Positions 8,341 through 17,055 of a stretch of DNA of 64,000 nt are shown here, one piece after another. The position numbers were made by a program, and so were the translations under genes. The notes beneath the pieces are model-generated. The model was not told the DNA's origin, did not search any database, and worked only from the letters and a program-made list of their open reading frames with translations. This DNA is from Sphingopyxis panaciterrulae (GTDB lineage Bacteria; Pseudomonadota; Alphaproteobacteria; Sphingomonadales; Sphingomonadaceae). Within the stretch, counting starts at the first letter, position 1; every line of letters begins with the position of its first letter. The stretch lies in NCBI RefSeq assembly GCF_014199295.1, contig NZ_JACIJH010000005.1:152823-216822 (forward strand). The letters run 5' to 3'.

Positions 8341-8775
8341 TCAGCGCGTCGCCATCTTCGCGAAAAGAGAGGCCTCCGCCTGCCAGTCGATCCGCACACG
8401 GCGATGGGCGAAGCGCCAGCCCTCGAGCGTCCGGACGAGCTTGTCGTCATAGGTGCCGCTGTGATCGGGGCCGAAATTGCTGTGAACGGTGAAATAGCTG
8501 CGCGCGGTCGCGCTGTCGCCATCGATGCGGATCAGCGGATTGGTGATGTGATGGCGCACGAAGGTCAGGCGCGGGTCGCGGCGTCCCGAGGTCAGCGATG
8601 CCGCGATCGCCGCCGGACCGACGGGCCGGTTGCCCGGATATTCGAGCACGCCGTCCGCCGCGAAGCAGGCGGCAAGGTCGGCGACGCGGCCGCGGTCGCC
8701 ATTATAGGTATAGCAGGCGAGCAGGTCGCGGATCGCGTCACGGTCGGTAGCCGGATCTGCCTTGGGGTCAGCCAT
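8341..8775 (-). CDS. SnoaL-like / NTF2-fold protein
   Basis: A 144-residue protein of the NTF2-like alpha+beta barrel family (SnoaL_4 type): an N-terminal helix DRDAIRDLLACYTYNGDRG, then AACFAADGVLEYPG, FVRHHITNPLIRIDGDSATARSYF and a terminal strand region. In catabolic clusters these small barrels act as isomerases, dehydratases or lyases on cyclic ketones and hydroxylated rings, or as accessory proteins. It overlaps the upstream SMP-30-like gene by 8 nt, indicating one transcript. The fold is likely; the reaction is unknown. Confidence 0.75.
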   Translation of the reverse strand: MADPKADPATDRDAIRDLLACYTYNGDRGRVADLAACFAADGVLEYPGNRPVGPAAIAASLTSGRRDPRLTFVRHHITNPLIRIDGDSATARSYFTVHSNFGPDHSGTYDDKLVRTLEGWRFAHRRVRIDWQAEASLFAKMATR

Positions 8776-9628
8776 TATAGTGCAGCTTCAGGCCGGGCTC
8801 GTCCCAGCGCAGCTTGGCGAGCCGCCCGGTGGTCGAAAGGGTGACATAGGCGTCGCGCCCGTCCGCGCCGCCGAAGGCGATATTGGTGACGTAGCGTTCG
8901 CCGGGGATGTCGCGCTTGCTCGTCCGGCCGTCGGGGGTGATCGTCGTGATCCCGCCTTCATAGAGCGTCGCGACGCAGATATTCCCTGCCGCGGTCACCG
9001 CAAGGCTGTCGAACCCGACGGGGCCCGGCGCGGTCGCGACCCATTCGGGCCTTTGCGCCTCGACCTTCCGCTCATAGCGCCACAGCCGCGCCTGATGGGT
9101 GTCGGCGACGTGGACATGCGCGCCGTCGGGCGACAGGCCGACGCCGTTATAGGACACCGCATGACGGTTGATCGCCGCGATCGCCGACCCGTCGGGCAGG
9201 GCGCTGAACAGCCCGCTCGCGGTGCGGATGCCGTCGTGGCTCTTGCCGAGGTCGGTGAACCACATCCGGCCGTCGGCATCGAAGACGATGTCGTTCGGCG
9301 CTTCGAGCGCGATGCCGTCGCAGGCGTCGTAAAGCCGCTCGACCCGCCCGGTGGCCAGGTCGACGCGCTCGATCCGCCCCTCATGCCCGGCACCGCGCGC
9401 ATTCTGGAATTTTTCGAGGTCGAGCCCGCCGTTGTTGCAGACATAGAGCGCGCCGTCGGGACCGATCGCAGCGCCGTTCGGGCCGCCGCCGATGGCGCTG
9501 ACCACCTCCGTGCGGCCGCTCCAGCAGCGGGTGATGCGCCCGCCGGCGAGCTCGACGACGATGACCGACCCGTCCGCCATCGCCACCGGCCCCTCGGGAA
9601 AGGCGAGGCCCTCCGCGACAATCTCCAT
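8768..9628 (-). CDS. SMP-30 / gluconolactonase-like beta-propeller hydrolase
   Basis: The 286-residue sequence follows the six-bladed SMP-30/gluconolactonase/LRE pattern: LAFPEGPVAMADGSVIVVEL at the start, GPNGAAIGPDGALYVCNNGG, APNDIVFDADGRMWFTD with the metal-ligand Asn, and YNGVGLSPDG. These metal-dependent enzymes open lactones or act on esters, so a lactone intermediate, for example from a 4-hydroxy acid, is conceivable beside the kinase/dehydrogenase pair. The start is supported by an AGGAGAGG ribosome site 5 to 12 nt upstream. It is divergent from the SDR gene at 9713. Confidence 0.82.
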   Translation of the reverse strand: MEIVAEGLAFPEGPVAMADGSVIVVELAGGRITRCWSGRTEVVSAIGGGPNGAAIGPDGALYVCNNGGLDLEKFQNARGAGHEGRIERVDLATGRVERLYDACDGIALEAPNDIVFDADGRMWFTDLGKSHDGIRTASGLFSALPDGSAIAAINRHAVSYNGVGLSPDGAHVHVADTHQARLWRYERKVEAQRPEWVATAPGPVGFDSLAVTAAGNICVATLYEGGITTITPDGRTSKRDIPGERYVTNIAFGGADGRDAYVTLSTTGRLAKLRWDEPGLKLHYNG

Positions 9629-9638
9629 TGACGCCTCT

Positions 9639-9671
9639 CCTATATAACTTAGTTAGTCATGTCTTGACATG
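9639..9671. promoter_or_regulatory. Divergent control region: motif A copy and CATGTC-TT-GACATG palindrome
   Basis: Between the SMP-30-like gene and the divergent SDR lie two sites. On the minus strand TAAGTTATATAGG (9639-9651) is a weaker copy of the recurring AGTTATATAACT motif; on the plus strand its right side reads TAACTTAGTTA, itself palindromic. Next to it, 9658-9671 is a perfect CATGTC-TT-GACATG inverted repeat. Either could be an operator for the two divergent transcripts. Confidence 0.45.
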
Positions 9672-9712
9672 CACTGGGGTTGGGCGCAACCCTTTCACGC
9701 GGGAGAGATTAT

Positions 9713-10594
9713 TTGCCGGTTCCATCGCATCACATCGTGGCGACGCCGCCGCCCTTCGGCGCGCCGCCCTATCCTGCGGATATTTTCGCGGGGCAGACGG
9801 TGCTCGTCACCGGGGGCGGCTCGGGCATGGGGCTGGCGATGGCGAAGGCCTTTGCGCAGGGCGGCGCGCAGGTGGCGGTGATGGGCCGCAGCCTCGACCG
9901 CGCGCAGGAGGGGGCGGCGCAGATCGCGGCGCTGGGCGTGCGCGTCCATGCCATGAGCTGCGACGTGCGCCTTCCCGAAGCGGTCGCCGCCGCGTTCGAC
10001 GAGGCGGAGGAAGCGCTTGGTCCGATCGGCCTGCTCGCCAACAATGCCGGCGCCAATTTTCCGGTGCTTGCAGAGAATATCTCGGCCAACGCCTGGGGCG
10101 CGGTGACGCGGATCGCGATCGACGGCACTTTCCTCTGCTCGGCCGAGTTCGCGCGCCGTCGCATCGCGCGCGGAGAGGGCGGGGCGATCGTCGTCAACAG
10201 CGCGCAATATATCTGGACCGGCTTTCCGGGTGATGCGCACAGCGCCGCCGCCAAGACCGCGCAGGCAACGATGACGAAGAAGCTGGCGGCCGACTGGGCG
10301 CCCCATGGCATCCGCGTCAATGCGGTCGCGGCGGGCTTCTTTCCGCACGAAGCATCGGTCTCGGGACGCCGCGAGGAAGGGGTGGAGCCCTTGCAGAACA
10401 TGATCCCCGCCGGCCGCACCGGCAGCATCTGGGAATTCGGCTGGCTCTCCGCGATGACCTGCACGCCGCTGTTCGGCGCGATGACCGGACAGGTCATCGT
10501 GCAGGACGGCGGCGAGAGCCTGCGCCGCTCGCTCATCATGCCCGATTTCGTCCCGCCCCGCGAACGCGCCGAAGGGCCGTGGGGGTGGCAATGA
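9713..10594 (+). CDS. DECR-type SDR (2,4-dienoyl-CoA / trans-2-enoyl-CoA reductase-like)
   Basis: A 293-residue SDR with TGGGSGMG at 33-40 and NNAGANF at about 110. The usual YxxxK is replaced by SxxxK (Ser177, Lys181) with a tyrosine 11 residues before the serine (Tyr166). This Y-x10-S-x3-K arrangement is that of mitochondrial 2,4-dienoyl-CoA reductase and marks enoyl/dienoyl-CoA reduction with NADPH. TTG at 9713 is chosen because GGGAGAG (9701-9707) stands just before it; a GTG at 9737 is the alternative. The next gene overlaps its stop (ATGA). A similar protein is encoded at 20970-21878. Confidence 0.8.
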   Translation: MPVPSHHIVATPPPFGAPPYPADIFAGQTVLVTGGGSGMGLAMAKAFAQGGAQVAVMGRSLDRAQEGAAQIAALGVRVHAMSCDVRLPEAVAAAFDEAEEALGPIGLLANNAGANFPVLAENISANAWGAVTRIAIDGTFLCSAEFARRRIARGEGGAIVVNSAQYIWTGFPGDAHSAAAKTAQATMTKKLAADWAPHGIRVNAVAAGFFPHEASVSGRREEGVEPLQNMIPAGRTGSIWEFGWLSAMTCTPLFGAMTGQVIVQDGGESLRRSLIMPDFVPPRERAEGPWGWQ

Positions 10595-11094
10595 CGGGCT
10601 GGCTGACCGGAAAGCGCGCGCGCATCGAGGGCGACAGCCCGGCCATCCGCGCCGCCATCCAAGCGGCGGGCGCCGCGCTGGTGGCCGGGGGCGATTGCGA
10701 CATCTGGGTCCATGTCGCGCCGCCGACCGCGGTCAAGCCCGCGCACGAACTGACTCATGCCGAATGGCGCGCGAGCCTCGACACGGGGCTCGACCGCCGC
10801 TTTCTCGGCGCCAGGGATTTCGCCGATGCCTGCCGGGCGCGCGGGCAGGGCGGCGCGATTCTGTTCGTCGGCGCGCCGGGACAGGCGCTGGGCGCCGACC
10901 AGGCGGCAGCGGCGGGCGCGCTCGGCAACCTTACCAAGACGCTGGGCGTCGAATGGGCGCGCGACGGCATTCGGGTGAACAGCATATTGACGCGCGAGAC
11001 CGGCGACACGCTCGGCCATCTCGCCGCCTATCTGGTCAGCGACTATGCCGCCTATGTCACCGGCGCGGTCATGGGCATCGCGCTCGATGACTGA
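10591..11094 (+). CDS. Degenerate, short SDR-like protein
   Basis: Only 167 residues long against about 250 for the family. The C-terminal half still reads like an SDR: AGALGNLTKTLGVEWARDGIRVNSILT, then a Rossmann-type end SDYAAYVTGAVMGIALDD. The glycine-rich cofactor motif, the NNAG motif and YxxxK are all missing; the N-terminal part is shortened to a single alpha/beta unit. It is bracketed by translational overlaps (ATGA at 10591 with the upstream SDR, 8 nt with the downstream SDR), so it is still translated in register. It may be a non-catalytic partner of a flanking SDR or a decaying gene. Confidence 0.6.
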   Translation: MTGWLTGKRARIEGDSPAIRAAIQAAGAALVAGGDCDIWVHVAPPTAVKPAHELTHAEWRASLDTGLDRRFLGARDFADACRARGQGGAILFVGAPGQALGADQAAAAGALGNLTKTLGVEWARDGIRVNSILTRETGDTLGHLAAYLVSDYAAYVTGAVMGIALDD

Positions 11095-11947
11095 CCGCGC
11101 GCGCCTCGACGGACAGGCGGCGTTCGTCACCGGCGGCGGAGGCGGGATCGGCCGCGCGATCGCGCTGCGCCTTGCCGAAGCGGGCGCCGACGTCGCGATC
11201 TTCGACATCTTTGCGGAACGCGCCGAAGAGGCGGCGGCGCGCGTTGCCGAACGGGGTGTTCGCGCGCTGGCGCTTCCCGGCGACGTGATGGATTCGGACG
11301 CGCTGCGGGCCGCGATCGACCGGACGGCGGACGCCTTCGGGCGGCTCGACATCCTGGTCAATAACGCCGGCGGGGTTTCCGCGCGCCCCTTCCTCGAACA
11401 GAGCGAGCGCAGCATGCGCAAGCATGTCGACATCAACCTGATGTCGATGCTGGTCGCGACGCAGGCGGCGGCAAGGCATATGGTCGCCGGCGCACGCGGC
11501 GGCGCCATCGTCAATGTCGCGAGTATCGAGGCGAACCGCGCCGCGCCCAATTTCGCCGTCTATGCCGCGTGCAAGGCGGGGATGCTCAGCTTCACGAAGT
11601 CGATGGCGGTCGAACTGTCCGAACATGGCATTCGCGTCAATGGCATCGCCCCCGACCATACGGTGACGCCCGGCAATCAGGGCAATCGTGCGGGCCCGGT
11701 CGATCCGGGAACCTGGAAGCGGCGCAGCGCGGAGGAGATCGACGCGATGAACCGGCTGATTCCGCTGGGGCGCGAGGGTGTCGATAGGGAATGCGGCGAT
11801 GCCGCGGTCTTCCTGTCGAGCGCCATGGCGAGCTACATCACCGGCGTCCTGCTGCCCGTCGATGGCGGCACCTGGGCCTCGTCGGGCTGGGTGCGCGGGC
11901 GGAACGGCAAATGGACGCTCAACGAGGGGCTGAATTTCGGTGCGTGA
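11087..11947 (+). CDS. SDR family oxidoreductase
   Basis: A complete 286-residue classical SDR: TGGGGGIG near residue 17, ILVNNAGG near 86, serine in VNVASIEA, YAACK as the YxxxK site and LLPVDGG at the end, followed by a roughly 30-residue tail rich in Trp and Gly (TWASSGWVRGRNGKWTL) beyond the usual SDR end. Such tails can cap the active site in dimers. The start lies inside the end of the preceding SDR-like gene (8-nt overlap), so expression is coupled. It should act on a hydroxy/keto step of the same pathway; substrate unknown. Confidence 0.85.
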   Translation: MTDRARLDGQAAFVTGGGGGIGRAIALRLAEAGADVAIFDIFAERAEEAAARVAERGVRALALPGDVMDSDALRAAIDRTADAFGRLDILVNNAGGVSARPFLEQSERSMRKHVDINLMSMLVATQAAARHMVAGARGGAIVNVASIEANRAAPNFAVYAACKAGMLSFTKSMAVELSEHGIRVNGIAPDHTVTPGNQGNRAGPVDPGTWKRRSAEEIDAMNRLIPLGREGVDRECGDAAVFLSSAMASYITGVLLPVDGGTWASSGWVRGRNGKWTLNEGLNFGA

Positions 11948-11960
11948 AGAGAGGAAATTG

Positions 11961-11976
11961 CCCCGATGTTGCGGGG
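11961..11976 (+). terminator. Possible weak hairpin after the SDR operon
   Basis: CCCCG-ATGTTG-CGGGG forms a 5-bp GC stem 13 nt after the SDR stop. No long U-run follows, so it is at best a weak or rho-assisted terminator before the GntR gene. Confidence 0.3.
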
Positions 11977-12051
11977 TTGCGTCGAAAGCCCTAATGGCAG
12001 CAAGAGCGAAACGGGTTTGAAGCATAGCCGGGCAGGGGCAGGAATTTGCAG

Positions 12052-12822
12052 ATGGACAATGGGGCTTCGCGCATCCGGGTACCGAAGACGTCGGAACTGG
12101 TCGCCGACCAGATCAGAGCCCAGATCGTTCGCGGGGAGTTGACCGAGGGGGATTCGCTGCCGCCCGAGGGGGCTCTGATGACGACGCTCGGCATTTCGCG
12201 GCCGACCCTGCGCGAAGCCTTCCGCATTCTCGAGGCCGAAAATCTGATCAGCGTCGTGCGCGGATCGCGCAGCGGCGCGCGCGTCCATCAACCCTCGACA
12301 GAGCTCGTCTCGCGCTATGCGGGCTATGTGCTCGAATCGCAGGGAACCACGATTGCCGACCTTTACACCGCGCGCCTTGCGATCGAACCGACCGTGGTGC
12401 GGTGGCTGGCGATGGAGAAAGGGCAGACGCCGGGTTTCGCGCGCCTCAAGCAGACGCTGGCCGATCTCGACAAGATGCTGAAGACCGGCGAATATGCGAC
12501 CTTCGTCGACAATGTCTCGCACTTTCACCAGACGCTGGTGGAGGCGACCGGCAACAAGACGCTGAGCTTCATGAACCGCATGCTGCTCAACCTCGGGCGT
12601 CATCACCAGAATGATTATCAGCGGCGTCATCCGCGCACGAGCGAGGACAAGTCGAAGAGCCTGCGGGCCGGCTTCAAATCCTTCGAGAAGCTGGTGACGA
12701 TGATCGAGGACGGTGATGTCGAGGGCGCGGTTGCGCACTGGCGCCTGCATCTGCGCAACGCCAACGAGACCTGGGCGACGCGCGGTGAGGGTGAACGGAC
12801 CGTCGACTCCCTGCACGTATGA
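12052..12822 (+). CDS. GntR/FadR-family (FCD) transcriptional regulator
   Basis: A 256-residue regulator: winged helix at about 10-75 (LVADQIRAQIVRGELTEGD then ISRPTLREAFRILEAENLI) and an all-helical FCD effector domain with conserved ligand residues in LYTARLAIEPTVVRWLA and FVDNVSHFHQTLVEATGNK. FCD regulators sense carboxylates or acyl-CoAs. The ATG at 12052 has AGGAA at spacing 7. The gene overlaps the following acyl-CoA synthetase by 4 nt, so regulator and ligase are co-expressed. It is one candidate for binding the recurring AGTTATATAACT sites. Confidence 0.9.
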   Translation: MDNGASRIRVPKTSELVADQIRAQIVRGELTEGDSLPPEGALMTTLGISRPTLREAFRILEAENLISVVRGSRSGARVHQPSTELVSRYAGYVLESQGTTIADLYTARLAIEPTVVRWLAMEKGQTPGFARLKQTLADLDKMLKTGEYATFVDNVSHFHQTLVEATGNKTLSFMNRMLLNLGRHHQNDYQRRHPRTSEDKSKSLRAGFKSFEKLVTMIEDGDVEGAVAHWRLHLRNANETWATRGEGERTVDSLHV

Positions 12823-14330
12823 GTTCCAATTTCATCGAGGCGATGATCGCGGCCGTCGCGCGCGCGCCAGCGGCTTCGCTGACCGTCGCATCCGACGTCC
12901 GCCCCGGCGAGACGACACTGGGTGCGGTGGTTTCGGCGGGACGGCGGATGGGGACGCGGATGACGGCCTCGGGGATCGAGCCGGGCGATATCGTCGCCTG
13001 CATGCTCCCCAATTGGCGCGAATGGCTCGTCGTCGCGGTTGCGGCGGCGCAGGCTGGCGCCGTGATGCTGCCGGTCGTCACCATCTATGGCGCGAAGGAA
13101 CTGGGTTTCATCCTGCGCCAGTCGGGTGCGAAATGGCTGTTCACCCCCGATCGCTTCCGCAATGTCGATTATGTGCGGGTCGTCGCGGACTGCGGGGCCC
13201 TTTCCGCCCTTGAACGCCATATAGCGACCGGCCCCGCATTCGACGCGCTCGAGGCGGATGGGCCGATCGCCGAACCCGCGTTCCGGTCGGCGGCCGACCT
13301 TTCGCTCCTCGTCTATACGTCGGGTACCACCGCCGACCCGAAGGGCGTCATGCATTCGGCGCGCGGCTTTCTCGCCGATATGGAGACGATGCATATGCTG
13401 CGCAGCGGCAGCGACGACGATGCGGTCATCTCGCCGTGGCCGCCGGGGCATGTCGCGGGCGCGCTGTCGATGTATCGCTTCCTGACGCAGGGCGTGCCGT
13501 TGGTGCTGATGGATCAGTGGGACCCGGCGCGCGCCGCCGAACTGATCGACAGGCATCGCATCACATCCTCATCGGGGACGCCCTTTCATCTGTCCGGCAT
13601 GATCGCCGCGGCCGATGCGAACGGCCACGACCTCTCGTCGCTCCGTCAGTATCTGGTCGGCGCGGCGCCCGTTCCGGCATCGCTGATCGAGCGCTGCCAG
13701 GCCCAGGGTCTCGCCGTCTATCATTGCTACGGGTCGAGCGAACATCCGACCGTGACGTCGGGCGTCGTCGACGATCCGCTCGACAAGCAGCTCCATACCG
13801 AGGGACGCGCGATCGCCGGGTCCGAAATGCGCTTCGTCGACGACGACGGCCATGACGTGCCGTCCGGTGCCGACGGCGAGATCTGCACGCGCGGGCCGGA
13901 GCTTTTTCTCGGTTATCTCGACCCCGCGCTCAATGCGGGCGCCTTCCTGCCGGGCGGCTGGTACCGCACCGGCGACATCGGCCGGCTCGATGCCGAGGGC
14001 TATCTGCTCATCACCGACCGCAAGAAGGATATCATCATTCGCGGCGGCGAGAATATCTCGTCGAAGGAAGTCGAGGCGCTGCTGCTTGCGCATCCGAAGA
14101 TTGTCGACGCCGCGGCGGTCGCAGCTCCCGACGAGCGGATGGGCGAGGTCGTGCGCGCCTGCATTGTGCTGGTGCCGGGCGCGTCGCTGACGCTCGACGA
14201 ACTGCGCGACCATTTCGCCGCAGCGGGAATTGCCAGGCAGAAAACCCCCGAACGGCTCAGCATCCTCAACGAATTGCCGCGCAATGCGTCGGGCAAGGTG
14301 CTGAAGCACGAACTGCGGCGAAACCCCTAG
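12819..14330 (+). CDS. Acyl-CoA synthetase (AMP-forming)
   Basis: A 503-residue ANL-superfamily ligase. P-loop motif LLVYTSGTTADPKGVMHS, adenine-binding HCYGSSEHPTVTSG, hinge YRTGDIGRLDAEGYLLITDRKK, GGENISSKEVEALL, and the C-terminal catalytic lysine in NASGKVLKHEL are all present, so it should be active. It activates a carboxylic acid to its CoA ester via an adenylate. It is coupled to the upstream GntR gene (ATGA). It converges with the SDR at 14327, the two TAG stop codons sharing CTAG (14327-14330). Confidence 0.9.
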   Translation: MSSNFIEAMIAAVARAPAASLTVASDVRPGETTLGAVVSAGRRMGTRMTASGIEPGDIVACMLPNWREWLVVAVAAAQAGAVMLPVVTIYGAKELGFILRQSGAKWLFTPDRFRNVDYVRVVADCGALSALERHIATGPAFDALEADGPIAEPAFRSAADLSLLVYTSGTTADPKGVMHSARGFLADMETMHMLRSGSDDDAVISPWPPGHVAGALSMYRFLTQGVPLVLMDQWDPARAAELIDRHRITSSSGTPFHLSGMIAAADANGHDLSSLRQYLVGAAPVPASLIERCQAQGLAVYHCYGSSEHPTVTSGVVDDPLDKQLHTEGRAIAGSEMRFVDDDGHDVPSGADGEICTRGPELFLGYLDPALNAGAFLPGGWYRTGDIGRLDAEGYLLITDRKKDIIIRGGENISSKEVEALLLAHPKIVDAAAVAAPDERMGEVVRACIVLVPGASLTLDELRDHFAAAGIARQKTPERLSILNELPRNASGKVLKHELRRNP

Positions 14331-15121
14331 TTTCGCATGATGAACCCGCCGTCGACGTTCAGCGCCTGACCGGTGATCCAGTCGCCTGCGGGCGAACAGA
14401 GCAGCAGCAGCGCGCCGACCAGATCCTGCGGCTGTCCCCGCGGCTGCTTGACGACCCGCGCCATCGCCGCCTGCACGAAGGGGCTTTCCTCGGGCGTCAG
14501 CGCCTTGCCCGCGTCGGACATCGTCATTCCCGGCGCGATCGCGTTCACGTTGACGTTCATTCGCCCGAGCTCGGTCGCGAGCGTCGTCGTCAGGCCGAGC
14601 AGCGCGACCTTGCTGATCCCATAGGGCGTCTGCGCCGGAAAGCCGCCGGCCGAAAGCTGGTTGACGATCTTGCCGCCGCCGCGCGCCTCGAACAGCGGGA
14701 CCGCCGCCTTCGAACAGATCAGCGCGCCGGTCAGGTTGATGCGCATCAGCCGGTCGAAGTCGGCGATGCTTGTCTGGATCGCGGGGGTGCCGACCGCCTC
14801 GACCATCAGTGCGGCATTGTTGACCAGGATATCGAGTCCGCCGAACGCCGCCTCGGCGGTCTCCATCATCGCCGAAACCGGTGCCTCGTCGGCGATATCG
14901 ACCTGTACCGCGATCGCCTTGCCGCCCGCTTCCTCGATCTCGCCCGCGACGCGCTCGGCGCCCTCCTTGTTCAGATCCGCGACGACGACGCTCGCGCCCG
15001 CGTTGGCGAGCCCGATCGCATAGGCGCGTCCGATGCTGTTCCCGCGTCCGCCCGCGCCGGTGACGACCGCGACCTTGCCGTCGAGGCGGAACTGCTCGTT
15101 GGTGAAATCGGCCATCCTCAT
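14327..15121 (-). CDS. SDR family oxidoreductase
   Basis: A 264-residue SDR with an extended cofactor loop, VVTGAGGRGNSIGRAYA, in place of the short TGxxxGIG, then ILVNNAALM, YGISK as YxxxK and ALNVDGGFIMRN. The longer loop recalls the SDRs annotated as 3-hydroxyacyl-CoA or sterol-type dehydrogenases, but the substrate cannot be named. Its ATG overlaps the stop of the aldehyde dehydrogenase upstream (ATGA). It is the last gene of the P450/glyoxalase/aldehyde dehydrogenase/SDR operon, which suggests handling of an oxygenated side-chain product. Confidence 0.85.
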   Translation of the reverse strand: MRMADFTNEQFRLDGKVAVVTGAGGRGNSIGRAYAIGLANAGASVVVADLNKEGAERVAGEIEEAGGKAIAVQVDIADEAPVSAMMETAEAAFGGLDILVNNAALMVEAVGTPAIQTSIADFDRLMRINLTGALICSKAAVPLFEARGGGKIVNQLSAGGFPAQTPYGISKVALLGLTTTLATELGRMNVNVNAIAPGMTMSDAGKALTPEESPFVQAAMARVVKQPRGQPQDLVGALLLLCSPAGDWITGQALNVDGGFIMRN

Positions 15122-16596
15122 GCCCCCTTCGGAAAGATGGGCGCGCCGACGCCGATGGTGACGGTCTTGTAGTGCAGGAACTCGTCGATCCCGGCGCGGC
15201 CGCCCTCCTTGCCGAAGCCGGAGATGCCGATGCCGCCGAACGGCGTGTGCGGATTGATCTGGAATCCGCCATTATTATAGACGCCGCCCGCGTTCAGCCG
15301 TTCCGACAGGCGGTGGACGCGCTGCAGGTCGTTCGACTGGATATAGGCGGCAAGGCCGTATTCGCTATTGTTGGCGATCGCGACCGCCTCGTCCTCGCTG
15401 TGGAATTTCATCACCACGACCGCGGGGCCGAAAATCTCGACCTGGCTGATCTCGTGATCGGGGTCGGCGTCGACGATCAGCGTCGGCTCGATGAAATTGC
15501 CGTCGGCAAGCTCGCCGCCGCAGCGGCCGCCGCCCAGCTCGAACTTCGCCGCGCCATCGGCCTTGGCGCGCTCGAACATGCCCAGGATGCGGTCGACCGC
15601 GGCCTTGTTGATGACGGGGCCGACCGCAACCGTCGGGTCCATCGGGTCGCCGACCTTGAACCGGCCGATGATCGCTCTGAGCCTCGCGACGAAATCGTCA
15701 TAGACGTCGGCGTGGACGAGCTGGCGGGTGGGCAGCGCGCAGCCCTGGCCGGACAGGCAGCCGACGGTCCAGAAGACCGCGCGTTCGGCCGCCGCCTGCA
15801 GGTCGCAGTCGGGAAAGACGAGGCTCGCCGACTTGCCGCCCAGTTCCATGACCGACGGCTTGATCTCCTCTGCGCACGCCGCGAGGATCTTGCGCGCGGT
15901 GATCGGGCCGCCGGTGAAGCTGATCTTGCGGATCTTCTTGTGCCGGACGATCGCCTCGCCGCATTCGGCATTGCCGGGCAGGATCGACAGCACGCCGTCG
16001 GGCACCCCGGCTTCCTTGCACAATTGCGCGAACAGTTCGGGCGCGAAGGGCGTGATCTCGGCGGGCTTGCAGATCACGCAATTGCCCGCCGCGAGCGCCG
16101 CGGCGACCTTCATGCCGAGCGAGATCAGCGGCCCGTTCCAGGTGATGATGATGCCGACGATGCCGATCGGTTCGGGTACGGTATAGGAAAGCTCGCCGCG
16201 CGTATCGAAGGTGCTGATGAGCTCGCCCGACATCTTGTCGCACCAGCCGGCATAATAGCGCGTCCAGCCGACCGCGGTGTCGACCCCACGCTCGCCGACC
16301 ATCAGCGTCGTGCCGCCGTCGAGCGCGGCCATTTCGGCAAGACGGGTCCTGTTCGCCTCGAGCAGGTCGGCAAGGCGGTTCAATATGTCGCGCCGTGCCT
16401 CGGGCGGGGTGCGGCGCCAGTCGTCCTGCGCCGCCGCGGCCTTGGCGACCGCTTCCTCGACCTCGCGCGCGCCGGCGAGCGGTATGTCCGCCTGAACCTC
16501 CTGCTTCACCGGATGCAGGTGCGGGTGCGTCCCGCCGCTGCCGCTCGTCCTCTGTTCGTGCCCCAGGTGCAGGTGGACTGCAGGTGCGCTGGCCAT
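15118..16596 (-). CDS. Aldehyde dehydrogenase (NAD(P)-dependent)
   Basis: A 492-residue ALDH-superfamily enzyme with Asn154 in TWNGP, Lys177 in CKPAE, Glu251 in VMELGGKS and catalytic Cys286 in SGQGCALPTR, so all key residues are present. It oxidises an aldehyde to a carboxylate. The ATG at 16596 has AAAGGA about 8 nt upstream; an earlier in-frame start (16653) would add a lysine/arginine-rich stretch that matches nothing. A histidine-rich N-terminus (HLHLGH, HPHLHP) precedes the fold. Next to a P450, it could finish oxidation of a hydroxylated terminal carbon to an acid for CoA ligation. Confidence 0.9.
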   Translation of the reverse strand: MASAPAVHLHLGHEQRTSGSGGTHPHLHPVKQEVQADIPLAGAREVEEAVAKAAAAQDDWRRTPPEARRDILNRLADLLEANRTRLAEMAALDGGTTLMVGERGVDTAVGWTRYYAGWCDKMSGELISTFDTRGELSYTVPEPIGIVGIIITWNGPLISLGMKVAAALAAGNCVICKPAEITPFAPELFAQLCKEAGVPDGVLSILPGNAECGEAIVRHKKIRKISFTGGPITARKILAACAEEIKPSVMELGGKSASLVFPDCDLQAAAERAVFWTVGCLSGQGCALPTRQLVHADVYDDFVARLRAIIGRFKVGDPMDPTVAVGPVINKAAVDRILGMFERAKADGAAKFELGGGRCGGELADGNFIEPTLIVDADPDHEISQVEIFGPAVVVMKFHSEDEAVAIANNSEYGLAAYIQSNDLQRVHRLSERLNAGGVYNNGGFQINPHTPFGGIGISGFGKEGGRAGIDEFLHYKTVTIGVGAPIFPKGA

Positions 16597-16615
16597 GATG
16601 TCATCCTTTTCTTTT

Positions 16616-17050
16616 TCAGGTGTTTTCCGGCGTCGCCAAGACAAGCCCGCCATCGGCGCCGGGTCGCATCACCGGACTCCAGACGATCTCCCAGCCATTG
16701 CCTTCGGGGTCGGCGAAATAGCCCGAATAGAGACCGCCATCGCGGTCACGGATCGGGCTGGTAATTGTGGCGCCGACGGCGATCGCCTTGGCGAATTGCG
16801 TGTCGACGTCGGCCTTGGTTTCGACGAAGATCGCGTTCACGGCGCGCGGCACGGCGGAAAGGTCGATGCCGCTTTCTGCGGCCAGATAATCGCGCGGCAC
16901 GAACACGATCACCACCGTTCCGGCGCGCAGCATGAGCGAGCCCGGTACCTCGGGACCCCAACTCCGCCAGCCGAGACCGTCGATGTAGAATTTACGCAAG
17001 GTCTCCATGTCGCCCGCTGGCACCATGAGCATATGCACGGCCTGATCCAT
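16616..17050 (-). CDS. Glyoxalase/VOC-superfamily protein
   Basis: A 144-residue vicinal-oxygen-chelate protein: paired beta-alpha-beta-beta-beta modules with VHMLMVPAGDMETLRKFYIDGLGW in the first and GGLYSGYFADPEGNGWEIVW in the second. VOC proteins include glyoxalases, epimerases and resistance proteins; the DPEGNGWE ending is common in uncharacterised members. The ATG at 17050 follows GGGAG at proper spacing. It lies between the P450 and the aldehyde dehydrogenase in one operon, so a detoxifying or epimerising step on a side-chain aldehyde or keto ester is possible. Confidence 0.75.
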   Translation of the reverse strand: MDQAVHMLMVPAGDMETLRKFYIDGLGWRSWGPEVPGSLMLRAGTVVIVFVPRDYLAAESGIDLSAVPRAVNAIFVETKADVDTQFAKAIAVGATITSPIRDRDGGLYSGYFADPEGNGWEIVWSPVMRPGADGGLVLATPENT

Positions 17051-17055
17051 TGTCT

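Noticed and set aside
10591..11094. Sequencing error splitting a full-length SDR
   Set aside because: Both flanking genes are complete SDRs and both overlaps are in register; there is no spare coding sequence to restore the missing N-terminal half.
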